DNA of 64,000 nt from Elymus sibiricus (Eukaryota > Streptophyta > Magnoliopsida > Poales > Poaceae), in NCBI GenBank assembly GCA_039707655.1, contig CM077664.1, forward strand, positions 26,028,781 to 26,092,780, given 5' to 3'. Every line of letters starts with the position of its first letter. Positions within the stretch are counted from its first letter, which is position 1. Below, piece after piece: positions 9,831-20,210 of the stretch. The notes beneath the pieces were generated by a model. That model did not search any database. It was not told where the DNA came from and was given only the letters and a program-made list of their open reading frames with translations. Both the position numbers and the translations under genes were made by a program.

Positions 9831-12277
9831 CGAAAAATACTTGCCAGTGTTCAACTTTCTTCTCTTACTGGCCTGCGTTGACGGAGTGACTATTGGTTGA
9901 TTCAAATGGAGCACAAAAGTTCCCGGTTCCACAGCTAGCTTTTGAGCAGCACACTTTGACAGGTGATCAGCAATGCTGTTTTCTGCACGAGGGATGTGCT
10001 CTGTTTGCAAACCGTCAAAGTGTTCTTCCAATTTCTTCACTTCCTCCACATACGCCTCCATCAATGGGCTATGGTAATCTTTGTTCACTTGCTTCACAAC
10101 AAGCTGCCAGTCACCACGGATGATCAATTTTCTGATTCCAAGGTCCACTGCGATCCTAAGACCGACAAGGAGCCCTTCATACTCAGCAGTGTTGTTTGTA
10201 GCTTGCTCCCTGGGAAAGTGCATTTGAATCACATACTTGAGGTGCTCTCCGGTGGGTGCGACAAGCAGCACTCCGGCACCGGTGCCTTGCAGCGAGAAAG
10301 CACCGTCAAAGTACATCATCCATTCTTTAGCTGTTTCTTCGCAGGGGAGAGCTGTTTCTTGAATTTCTTCGTCTTGCGTTGGTGTCCATTCTGCAATGAA
10401 TTCCGCCAAGGCTCTGCTCTGGATGGTTGAAGTGCTTTCAAACTTAAGTGCAAAGCTTGACAGTTCCAACGCCCACTCTACTATCCTGCCAGTAGCCTCT
10501 GGATTCCTCAAGATATGCTGCAACGGGAAGCGAGTGACGACAGTGATCTCATGTGCTTGGAAGTAGTGACCCAGCTTTCTCGAGGCCATAAGAAGGACGA
10601 AAAGCAACTTCTGCACCCCAGAGTATCTTGATCTAGCCCCCTGCAGAAGGGAACTAACAAAATACACGGGCCGCTGCACCACCATCTTCTTTGGCACCAC
10701 TTGTTGATCAGCTTCTTTTGCTTGCGCTGTTTCTGATTTGTCGGCTCCAGATTCTGCCGGAGAAGATTCTGGGTTATCGCAGGACGGGCTTGCCGCGGCT
10801 GTTTCCTCATCATCGACTTCCCTCTGCGCCACTAATGCAGCATTGGCCACTTGATTCGTTGCCGCTACATATAGTAGCAACGGCTCTTGTGGTTTAGGCG
10901 CAACTAGTGTTGGCGCGGAGGAGAGGTATTGTTTTAAATCCTGCAGCGCGGCCTCCAGTTCCGGAGTCCATTTCATTGGACCTGCCTTTTTCAAAATCTT
11001 GAAAAACGGCAGGGCGCGCTCAGCAGATCTTGAGATGAATCTACTTAAGGCAGCAACACAACCGGCAAGATGCCGCACATCCTTAACACTTTTTGGTGCT
11101 TGAATCTGCTCAATTGCTTTGATCTTCTCAGGATTTGCTTCAATTGCACGTTGAGATACAAAGAACCTGAGAAGCTTGCCGGATGGAATGCCACACACAC
11201 ACTTCTCAGGATTGAGCTTTAAATTGATCTTGTGCAAGTTTGCAAATGTTTCTTCTAAATCTTGAATGAGGGTTGATTTGTCCTTGGTTTTGACCACTAT
11301 ATCATCCATATATGCTTCCACATTCCTGTGCAGCTGGGGCTCAAAACCAATCTGGACTGCCCTTGCAAATGTTGAACCGGCACTCTTTAACCCGAAAGGC
11401 ATACGCACGAAGCAGTATGTTCCACATGGAGTGATGAATGCGGTTTTCTCCTCATCTTCCTTGGCCATGAATATATGATGGTATCCAGAATACACATCAA
11501 GGAAGGAGAGTAAATCGCAGCCTGAAGTAGAGTCTACAATTTGATCAATGCGTGGCAAAGGGAAAGGATCCTTTGGACATGCTTTGTTGATATCAGTGTA
11601 GTCAATACAAAGTCTCCACTTTCCATTCGCTTTGTGCACTACCACTGGATTAGCCAACCAAGTTGGATGTAGTACACCTCTAACCAAACCTGCTACTTCA
11701 AACTTCTTGATTTCCTCGGCAATGAATTGTTGCCACTCCAAAGCTTGCTTCCTGACCTTATGCTTGATGGGCCGAGCGTGGGGACAGACAGCAAGGTGGT
11801 GCTCAATTACCTCCCTGGGAACACCGGGTATGTCAGATGGTCGCCATGCAAACACATCGAGATTCGCCCGCAGGAAGGCAATGAGCGCGCTTTCCTATTT
11901 GCTGTCAAGGGTGGCACTGATGGTGAAGGTACCATCAGTGCCGTCCTCCCTCGCCGGATCCTTCTTGGTTGCTGGTGAAGTAACTTTGGATTTCTTGCCG
12001 GTAGACCATTCCGGCGAGTCTTCAACAGGCGCGCAGCACTCCGAAGAGGTGCGCTTCCCGGAATTGTCGCTAGAAGTCTTGCCAGATTTCTTGTTTCTCT
12101 TTTCCTTGGCGGGAGCTGGTGCCTTGGCGGCCTCTGCTACAATCGCATCTCTCTACATCTTATCGACACAAATAACTACATCTTTCTTATCGGAGTTGAA
12201 GCAAATGACACCCATTGCCCCTGGCATCTTCAATGTGTTGTAAGCATAATGAGATGCTGCCATGAATTTTGCCAAGG
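9831..12277 (-). pseudogene. Element C pol: protease end, RT, RNase H and archaic-type RNase H
   Basis: A long open frame runs from 11855 down to the solo-LTR junction at 9831. The apparent extension to 9378 is read-through into the inserted LTR. In order: RT (CIDYTDINKACPKD; catalytic AYMDDIVV), connection and RNase H-like region, an acidic spacer (DDEETAAASPS... KEADQQ), and a second RNase H (MYFDGAFSLQGTGAG, NNTAEYEGLLVGL, HIPRAENSIADHLS). The second RNase H supports Tat lineage. The protease-RT linker at 11856-12277 has two in-frame stops (minus-strand TAG at 11897-11895 and 12155-12153). A one-base shift near 12325 separates it from gag-protease. Pol continues beyond the solo LTR at 6494. 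Confidence 0.88.
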
Positions 12278-14023
12278 CTAGGCAGCCAAGAATTCCATTA
12301 TACGGCAAGGGGATATTGACAACGTCAACACAATCTTTTCTATTCTGTAGTTCAACTCCCCGCCAAACGTTACCGGCAATGTGATCTTTCCCTTGGGCTG
12401 GCTCCTTCCCGGGTTTACTCCTTGAAATGTGCCTGTTTTCTCGAGTTCCTCATCAGGAATCTGCAACCTCTTGATTACTTCTGGAGAGATCAAGTTCAGG
12501 CCGGCCCCACCGTCAACTAACATTTTCGTTACTTGGAGGTTGCGAATTGTTGATGAAACCAACAACGGTAAACACCCGACCGTAGTTATGCGATCAGGGT
12601 GGTCCTCAGCATAAAAAATGATAGGCTTGTGTGACCATTTGAGTGGCTTTTGAGAGCCCATTGCCGGTTCTGCCGCATTAACCTCACGTGCCCACTGCTT
12701 AAGTTGGCGGTGAGAGGAGTGCAAAGATGCACCTCCGTCAATGCACGTGGCTTCCGTTGCCTTCTGGAACTCCTGCTCACTGGACTCGTCGTCATCCTCT
12801 TCGTCAGTTCCATCATCCTCTTCCTTCTTCTCAAGGCCCCTAGCAGGCTTCTCTTTTTGTTGCTTGGCCTTGCCGCGACAGCCTCCTTGACCACCACGAC
12901 CCTTTTTGCTAGATCCGCCAGCAGCATCTTGACCCTTCTCTTTGTCGTGCTTTTCATATTCAGCCTTCTGCTTCTCAACAAGGTGCTTGACTTGTCGACA
13001 TTCTTGGAGATCATGGCCCTTGGTGCGGTGAATCTTGCAGTACGGCCCATCAGATTTGCCGGCCTTCTCGTTCGCCACCGCCTCCTGACAAGCGGCGCAT
13101 AGAGCAGCCTCCTTACCGGAGTTCTCAGTCTTGGCCTTTTTGGCGGACTCAGAGTTGCTGGATCCTTCGACAGCCATAACGCTCTTGCCTTTGTGCTTTC
13201 TGTTGCGCTTTTGGCCCTTCTTCTTTGGGGTGGCAGCATCATCGTCCTCGGAATCTACCTCGGCACCAGCGTCCTCCCCGGGAAGCCTCCTTCCTTCTTC
13301 AGCGCGCGCACACTTATCCGCCAACGTGTAGAGCTCGTTGACGGTCTTGGGTAACTTGAAGTTCATCTTCTCCCGCATCCTCTGATTGCGCACATTCATG
13401 TGAAAGGCGGCAATGACGGCTGTAGGGTGCACATCTGGTATATTGCGGTGCATGCGGCTGAATCTCTGGATGTACTTGCGCAAAGTCTCACCATCTCTCT
13501 GCAGAATCACTTGCAGGTCGCTGGGCTGGCCGGGAGCCTTGTGGCCTCCAGTAAAGGCACCAACAAACTCATTGCAAAGATCTGACCATGAAGAAATGGA
13601 ATTCTCTGGCAAGTTCATCAGCCAAGATCTCACGTTGGGTTTCAGTACCAATGAAAAGTAGTTGGCGAGGATCTTCTCATCTCTTCCTCCGGCAGCTTGC
13701 ACGGCAATCGTGTAGATGCCCAAAAACTCTGCCGGGTTCAGCTTGCCGTCGTACTTCTCTGGTACTTCTAGCTTGAAGGCCCGGGCAGACGGCCATCGGA
13801 CTTGCTGCAACTCACGGGTGAAGGCAGGACACCCAACCTTGTAAGGTAGATATCCGCCAACCCCCGGCGAAGGCTCATCAACGATGGGGCCGTTGCGCTC
13901 ATCGGATTGACACCGCACCTCCCGGCGCCGTTCAATGGTAGTGCGGGCATCCTCTACCCGTCTGTCTCGTAGCACTTGCCGCTGATCCTGCTGCCCCCGT
14001 GGATCCGATGAGGCCATCGACAT
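12278..14023 (-). CDS. Element C gag and protease active site
   Basis: The 581-residue frame contains the retrotransposon gag core (residues about 85-260: 'FLGIYTIAVQAAG', 'WLMNLPENSISSWSDLCNEFVGAF'). A Lys-rich linker follows, then a single Cys/His knuckle ('YCKIHRTKGHDLQECRQ') and a long charged segment. A retropepsin active site comes near the end (MLVDGGAGLNLIS, DGG instead of the usual DSG, as is common in this lineage). Gag forms the virus-like particle and binds RNA; the protease would cut the polyprotein. The ATG at 14023 may not be the true start, since sequence upstream to about 14880 is also open in parts. The frame ends through a one-base shift inside the protease. Confidence 0.85.
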   Translation of the reverse strand: MSMASSDPRGQQDQRQVLRDRRVEDARTTIERRREVRCQSDERNGPIVDEPSPGVGGYLPYKVGCPAFTRELQQVRWPSARAFKLEVPEKYDGKLNPAEFLGIYTIAVQAAGGRDEKILANYFSLVLKPNVRSWLMNLPENSISSWSDLCNEFVGAFTGGHKAPGQPSDLQVILQRDGETLRKYIQRFSRMHRNIPDVHPTAVIAAFHMNVRNQRMREKMNFKLPKTVNELYTLADKCARAEEGRRLPGEDAGAEVDSEDDDAATPKKKGQKRNRKHKGKSVMAVEGSSNSESAKKAKTENSGKEAALCAACQEAVANEKAGKSDGPYCKIHRTKGHDLQECRQVKHLVEKQKAEYEKHDKEKGQDAAGGSSKKGRGGQGGCRGKAKQQKEKPARGLEKKEEDDGTDEEDDDESSEQEFQKATEATCIDGGASLHSSHRQLKQWAREVNAAEPAMGSQKPLKWSHKPIIFYAEDHPDRITTVGCLPLLVSSTIRNLQVTKMLVDGGAGLNLISPEVIKRLQIPDEELEKTGTFQGVNPGRSQPKGKITLPVTFGGELNYRIEKIVLTLSISPCRIMEFLAA

Positions 14024-14460
14024 CTTGTCGGGCTCAAAAGATTGCTGAGCTTGGCGCTGCTGCTGATGTTGTCATTGTTACCGTGGAGGTGATTGCACCG
14101 TTAGCGCGGCACCGTCAACGCAGCCACCAGTTGGAGCTACTGGTGCATTTTGTGGACGCCGTGAGGGCTCCACTTGCTGGCCTCGGCAAACCCAATCAAC
14201 CTTTGGATGGTGGCTCTCCACTCATCCATCTTCTCTGCTGCCGGAGGGAAGTTCAGCAGCATCTGGGCTCGCTCCATCGCCTCTGCTGCCGTGGTTGGCA
14301 TGGCGGGAAGCAAAGAGCGCGACGTTGCTCTACTCCTGGCAGAGCCAGCAGGAGCGCTGTTGTGGTCTTGTTGCTGTGGCACATGATTAGCAGCGGGCTA
14401 TTGTGGCGGAGGAAGTGCCTGGGGATCTGGAACTTGATCCACAGGGGTCTTGCCGTGAGG

Positions 14461-14949
14461 TCACCGCCGCCCTGAGTTGTTGACGCTGCTCGGAGTTGCG
14501 CCGCGGCCATTGTGCGAGGGATGCGGCGTCTGTCCCAGAGCAGCATCTCTAGACACTACTGCAGCGGGATCTTGGCTCGCACCGACCCGGGCATTGCTGC
14601 TTCGGTGGCTACGTTCATCGGCGCGGCGAGGAGGAGGAGGAGGACGTTCATCTGTTCCGCCCGCACCGTCTCGGCTTCGTTCGCCAGAGGATCGAAGAAG
14701 TCGAGTGCCTCCAGTGCGCTCGTCTCCTGCACCGACCACGGTGGGCATGGCGACCGCGCCACCTGCGCTGGTCATGCCAACCGCGGTATCCACACCGCCC
14801 GCATTGGCTGCGCCGCCTGCGCCGCCCGCGGATACGTGCGATGGGGCCGTCATCGTGATGCCCTTCTTCTTGGGGGCCATCGACGATGAGGAGGACGGTG
14901 ATGAAGTTGATAAAGCTGACGCGCAATCCACTGATTCTGGTTCGCGCAA
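14461..14949 (-). CDS. Low-complexity ORF upstream of the element C gag
   Basis: A 162-residue frame lies between the primer site and gag, Ser/Gly/Ala/Pro/Arg-rich, with a possible start at MAPKKKG (near 14880). I see no known domain. It may be the diverged N-terminal extension of gag or a small leader ORF. Compositional bias alone could produce an open frame here, as overlapping frames on both strands are also open. Confidence 0.35.
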   Translation of the reverse strand: MREPESVDCASALSTSSPSSSSSMAPKKKGITMTAPSHVSAGGAGGAANAGGVDTAVGMTSAGGAVAMPTVVGAGDERTGGTRLLRSSGERSRDGAGGTDERPPPPPRRADERSHRSSNARVGASQDPAAVVSRDAALGQTPHPSHNGRGATPSSVNNSGRR

Positions 14950-14954
14950 GCATC

Positions 14955-14973
14955 CCCCCTACCTGGCGCGCCA
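14955..14973 (-). other. Primer-binding site of element C
   Basis: On the minus strand, four bases after the 5' LTR end, the sequence reads TGGCGCGCCAGGTAGGGGG. It matches the style of primer site known in Tat/Retand-type elements (tRNA-Arg type; assigned from memory of the lineage, not checked). Confidence 0.75.
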
Positions 14974-14977
14974 AAGA

Positions 14978-17459
14978 TGTCCCGGAGGGCACGATCATCT
15001 ATGGGGCCATGCAGCCCCTCTGTGGTTCAGCAGAGGAGATCAACGTGCACAAAGAGCAGAATCAATGGAGGACGCGCGGGAATTTTTCCTAGGTTTGGGC
15101 CACCGTGAGATGTAAAACCCTACTCCTGCTTTGTTGTATTGGGGGTGTGTGAGCACAGGAACAAGGGGCGCTTTCTCCGGCAAGGTGCGGGAGCAGCAGC
15201 TACGCTTGTGCTACTTGTAGCTTGCATTGGTATTTTCCCCGAAGAGGAAGGGATGATGCAGCACAGCAGAGGTAAGTATTTCCCTCAGTTATGAAACCAA
15301 GGTTATCAATCCAGTAGCATAATCACGCAACACCTCGTTAGCAGTACCTGCACACAAACAACAAATCCTTGCACCCAACGCAAACGAGGGGTTGTCAATC
15401 CCTCGGCGGTCAATTGCAAGATTAAATTGTATGTGATAGATAGATAGATTGAAACAAAAATACAAAATAAAATAAATAATATAAAATTGCAGCAAGTATT
15501 TTTAGGGTTTTAGTAATTTGATAGAAGTAGACCCGGGGGCCATAGTTTTCACTAGAGACTTCTCTCAAGAAAATAGCTTACGATGGGTAGACAAATTACT
15601 GTTGGGCAATTGATAGAAAAGCAAATAATCATGACGATATCCAAGGCAATGATCATGTATATAGGCATCACGTCCGAGACAAGTAGACCGACTCCTGCCT
15701 GCATCTACTACTATTACTCCACACATCGACCGCTATCCAGCATGCATCTAGTGTATTAAGTCCATAAGAACGGAGTAACGCCTTAAGCAAGATGACATGA
15801 TGTAGACAAAGTAAACTCACGCATGAATAAACCCCATCTTTGTACCCTTAATAGCAACGATACATACATGTCATGTCCCTTTCTGTCACTGGGATTGAGC
15901 ACCGCAAGATCGAACCCATTACAAAGCACCTCTTCCCATGGCAAGATAAATCAATCTAGTTGGCCAAACCAAATCAATAGATCGGAGAAGAAATACGAAG
16001 CTATAATAATCATGCATAAAAGAGATCAGAGAATACTCAAATAATATTCATGGATAATCTGATCATAAACTCACAATTCATCGGATCCCAACAAACACAC
16101 CGCAAAAAGTGATTACATCGGATAGAACTCCAAGAACATCGAATAGAACATTGTATTGAAGATCAAAAAGAGAGAAGAAGCCATCTAGCTACTAACTATG
16201 GACCCGAAGGTCTGTGGTAAACTACTCACGCATCATCGGAAGGGTAGCAAAGTTGATGTAGAGCCCCTCCGTGATCGATTCCCCCTCCGGCGGAGCACCG
16301 GAAAAGGCCTCCAGATGGGATCTCTCGAGAACAGAAACTTGCGGCGGCGGAAAAAGTATTTCGTGGACTCCCTGGTTGGTTTCCCGATTTTTGGGAATTT
16401 ATAGTGGTGGAATTAGGTCAAAATAGCCAGAGGTGGGCCCACAAGGCACCAGGGCATGCCAGCCCCCCCAGGCTTCTAGTGTTTATCTTGTCTAGAAAAA
16501 AATCTCCAAAGCTTGTGGCATGCCCTGGTGGCTCGTGGCCACCTCCAGGGTCTTCGGGCCTCCTCCCGAAGCTTCTAGTGTTTATCTTGTCTAGAAAAAA
16601 ATCTCCAAAAAGTTTCGTTGCATTTGGACTTCGTTTGGTATTGATTTTCTGTAAAACCAAAAACAGGCAGAAAACAGCAACTCGCACTGGGCACTAAGTT
16701 AATAGGTTAGTCCCAAAAAATGATATATAATTGCTATAAATGTATATAAAAACATCCAAAATTGATAATATAACAGCATGGAACAATCAAAAATTATAGA
16801 TACATTGGAGACGTATCAGCATGCGAATTGCTCTAAAGATCGATCCCTGTAAACGTTGCCCTGGCCCTCCTTTTATAGCTCAAGGGGTCACCACAGTGGC
16901 AAAACAGTAATTACAAGTTGATTAGATAGAAAACAGTGCTATCATACCTAACTCTGCCAGTTTAGGACAAAGGCATTAAATGCACTGTTAGGTGTCATGT
17001 GGAGGAGGAGCTCCGGCAAGGTTCCTGCACTGCTCGCCCAGCTACCTCCTATTAGCCTGACATGCCTTCTGGACGGGTTTCATTAAAGGCAAATCTTCTC
17101 CCTGTGTGCTGCCACGTGCCCGCCAAGCCTTACCAACCAGCTTGCGCGGTCGACACCTCACTGATTAGCGACTAGCTGCCCGGTGAGGTGGAGCGCTGAT
17201 GAATTGGCGAAAGCTTGTCGGCGTAGAGCTTGCCGGGTCTCCACCTTGCCGGTTCAACCTTGCCGGCAAGGGATGTGTTTATATTCAGTACTAGTTTGGC
17301 GTTTGTTGATGCTTCGTCTTGGGCTTCTCTCTAGCAGCATCTGCAACTGGGCCTTTAATCTTGGTCTTGGTAGCTCCCGACAAGCCTTGGCCGGCAGGGA
17401 GGCTGCCACTGTCTGTGCATAAGTCAGGGTATAAAATACCCATGTTTTATACACCGACA
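14978..17459 (-). repeat. Element C 5' LTR (right copy), split by a solo LTR
   Basis: The pieces 14978-15208 and 16824-17459 align end to end with the left LTR (2032-2898) and sum to 867 bp. The intervening 15209-16823 is a nested solo LTR plus its duplicated TSD. Differences from the left copy, about 39 by eye, are mostly transitions, as expected for aged, methylated DNA. The palindrome CCTTGCCGGCAAGG is kept at 17258-17271 and the TATA box at about 16870-16877. Confidence 0.9.
15209..16818 (-). mobile_element. Solo LTR (1.6 kb, Athila-like) inserted in the element C 5' LTR
   Basis: On the minus strand it starts TGATACGTCTCCAATGTATC and ends AAGCTACAAGTAGCA, the same termini as the LTRs of element A. 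The flanks are GCTTG (15204-15208) and GCATG (16819-16823); the uninterrupted left C LTR has GCATG here, so one TSD copy has mutated. It is 1610 bp with no internal DNA. A minus-strand TATAAA lies near 16398-16403. Confidence 0.92.
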
Positions 17460-17464
17460 AGTAT

Positions 17465-17835
17465 GAACCCTAGGCCTTGTTTCTAAGCATTGCAATACTG
17501 TTTGTGCTCCATTTTATCACTTGCTACCTTGCTGTTTTTATATTTTCAGATTACAAAAACCTATATCTGCTATCCATACTACACTTGTATCACCATCTCT
17601 TCACCGAACTAGTGCACCTATACAATTTGCATTTGTATTGGGTGTGTCGGGGACACAAGAGATTTCTTGTATTTGATTGCAGGGTTGTTTGAGAGAGACC
17701 ATCTTCATCCTACGCCTCCCATGGATTGATAAACCTTAGGTCATCGACTTGAGGGAAAATTGCTACTGTCCTACAAAACTCTGCCCTTGGAGGCCCAACA
17801 TGAGTCTACAAGAATAAATTTTATAGTAGACATCA
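17465..17835 (+). repeat. Element D 3' LTR, second part
   Basis: This continues the D LTR after the element C TSD copy (17460-17464) and ends TAGTAGACATCA at 17835. The end agrees with the well-known Triticeae Athila-group LTR terminus. The next five bases (GGGGC) are the candidate TSD; the partner copy lies left of the window. Confidence 0.85.
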
Positions 17836-18184
17836 GGGGCCTGCCATAGGCGCCACAAGCTCGGGGGCGCGCCCTGGGGGGTAGGGCATGCCCCCCAAGC
17901 TTGTCGCTGCCTAGTGGGTCCCCTGATGTTATTTCTTCCACCATTATTTTTATATATTCCAAAACAATTCTCCGTAAATTTTCAGGTCATTTGGAGCTTC
18001 GAAGAATTTCCACCTCTTCGGTAGCCTTTTCGGGTCCAGAATTCCAACTGCCGGCAATCTCCCTCTTCATGTGAAACTTGCAAAATAAGAGAGAAAAGGC
18101 ATAAGAATTGAATCATAAAGTGAAATAACAATCCAAAACACAATGAATAACAGTAGGAAAACATGATGCAAAATGGACGTATCA
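17836..18184 (-). repeat. Element E 3' LTR, 5' portion (cut by element D)
   Basis: On the minus strand it starts TGATACGTCCATTTTGCATC at 18184 and runs for 349 bases until D interrupts it. It follows a polypurine tract (minus-strand AAGCTTGGGGGAGT, 18185-18198), so this is the 3' LTR of a minus-strand element. The LTR family differs from those of A and D. Confidence 0.82.
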
Positions 18185-19722
18185 ACTCCCCCAAGCTTAG
18201 ACCTCGCTTGTCCTCAAGCGAAAGCCAAAATCGATAATCATGACTACATGTTTAGAGAGAGAGGGGTCGATAAAAAATAAAATACGGACATGAGAGCATC
18301 ATGATCATTATTATAACAGCAATATATCATCATAAAGCTTCTCATGAACAAGTAACAATTCATTTACAAGATAAAGTATGAACCATAAACCTTATTGAAA
18401 ACTGACAAACTATGATCTTGGTCATCGAAACAATTGCAATCTATCATATTATCAGAAAGAGTCTATGTAAGAGCTCTATTTAGCAAGTTCACATACTCAA
18501 CTATCATTTAGTCTTCTATGATTGCTGACAATCACGTCATATTTATGGAGCAAAAGTTTCAGTCAGACACATAGAAAGATAGGGGCATATATTTCCGCCA
18601 CCCAACTCATTTACCTCAAGGGTAACGTCAACAATAATAACTCATGACCACCTACATTCAGCTGGATATATGTGCCTAGATCTTTCCCCAACACATGATG
18701 CTTGCAAATAGAGAAAATAAAAACGGAATAGAGAAGGATACTATTGACTCTTGCGTAAAAGTAAATACATAAAGTAAAAGATAGGCCCTTCGCAGAGGGA
18801 AGCAGAGGTTGTCATGCGCTTTTTATTTTTGGATGTGCAAGCTCTTAATGCAAAGGAACGTCACTTTATATTGCCCTTGTGATAGCAACCTTTATTATGC
18901 GGTCTGTTGCTTTTATTTCTTCACCATCGCAAGTTCATACAAAGCTTATTTTCCCTTACAATAAAATATCATACATATTTAGGAGCAATTTTTATTGCTT
19001 TTGCACCGATGACAACTTACTTGAAGGATCTTACTCAATCCATAGGTAGATATTCTGGACTCTCATGACATGAAACTGGGTTTAAGGGTTTTTGGATGCA
19101 CAAGTAGTATCTCTACTTAGTACGGATTTTTGGCTAGCAAAGGATATTGAGCAAGCACCACATGTTAGAGGATCCATGACAGTATAACTTCTATGTGAAT
19201 ATAAGCAATCATAACTCATTACGCTGTCTTCCTTGTCCAACGTCAACTAATTGACATAGAATATTTTAATGGGGGCTCACAATCATAAAAGATGTCCAAG
19301 ATAGTATATTTATATGTGAGACCTCTCTTTCTTTATTACTTTTTCATGAATTGCAACAATGACCATTGCTATGTTTGTCAACTTCCAACAAGTTTTATCA
19401 ATTATACTTGTTTTATGTGAAGTCATCACTCCCCATGGGATTAGCATATGATCTCTTTATTCTCTTTATTTGCAACAAGAAAATAACTCAACTCAACTCA
19501 AACTAATCTTTATTATATAACTCTCACACTCGATTACATAGATAGATAGATCACTAAGCAAGCACTCGAAAATAGATCAAACTAAAAATTTATTCTTCTA
19601 AATCACAAAATAACTAGGGATCGAACTAAGATGGTAATGATGATAAAAGTGATGGTGATACGATACCGGGGCACCTCCCCCAAGCTTGGCACAAGCCAAG
19701 GGTGGCGCCCATACCCATGTAC
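18185..19722 (-). mobile_element. Element E internal 3' non-coding region
   Basis: Non-coding DNA between the last ORF of E and its 3' LTR, AT-rich, with no recognisable coding frame. It has the terminal PPT at 18185-18198 and a second PPT-like copy of the same word (minus-strand AAGCTTGGGGGAGG, 19674-19687) about 1.5 kb upstream. Confidence 0.75.
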
Positions 19723-20210
19723 TCAAGTCTCCTTCTTGGGTGATGGTGGTGATGATGATGATGTACGCTTATCCTCCGGTTTCCAAGGCATTGGCTCCCC
19801 ATCATAAAAGGATGAACGTGTCTCCAGGGTCCTGAAACTTGCAGCTAAACTCATACCTTTAAATCTGGCCTCATACTCAAAATTCTGGTTTTGCAAATCA
19901 TAAATTTGGGCTTGAAGGTGATCGATCATGTCATTGAGCTTCAAGATGGCATCTCCAATCTCCTTGCTGTCCAACTTGTGCTCACTGGTGAATTCCGTGA
20001 TCATGGAGTGGTTGGCGTTGAGTCCACGCTCCACCATCCCCTGACACTTGAAGATCTCCTGTTCCACCGCTTCAAGCCTGGCCTTCTCGCTTCCAGTCTT
20101 CTTAGGCCCTTGAACGTCCCGGATGTGAAGCACCCCCTCACGCATCTCGATCTCTTGAGGGTGTTTCATCACTTCCAGAAGGTAAGGGTTGATGACCTTC
20201 TCATAGAACT
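19723..20210 (-). CDS. Element E downstream ORF, truncated at its 5' end, coiled-coil rich
   Basis: About 162 residues remain. The predicted N-terminal ATG (20223-20221) lies inside the B LTR and is an artefact of the insertion; the true coding part ends at 20210. Visible text includes 'HPQEIEMREGVLHIRDVQG', then a Leu/Ile heptad-like stretch ('AILKLNDMIDHLQAQIYDLQNQNFEYEARF') suggesting a coiled coil, and a Ser/Pro-rich tail. I recognise it as a protein often found just upstream of the 3' LTR in Triticeae Athila-group elements, with no established function. It sits where Athila elements elsewhere carry an env-like ORF, but I see no signal peptide or membrane segment. Confidence 0.7.

Larger units (their letters stand above)
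2032..17459 (-). mobile_element. Element C: Tat/Retand-like Gypsy element, minus strand, with two nested solo LTRs
   Basis: Boundaries come from two 867-bp LTRs (2032-2898; 14978-17459 after removing a nested insertion) and a perfect TSD AGTAT at 2027-2031 and 17460-17464. Read on the minus strand the order is LTR, primer site, gag, protease, RT, RNase H, second (archaic-type) RNase H, integrase, a long 3' region with an antisense ORF, PPT, LTR. The second RNase H and the long 3' region are characteristic of the Tat lineage. The element is about 13.8 kb without the TSD copy and solo LTR at 15209-16823, and about 10.5 kb after also removing the solo LTR at 6495-9825. Its LTRs differ at roughly 39 of 867 sites by eye, so it is clearly older than G and H. 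Confidence 0.9.
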
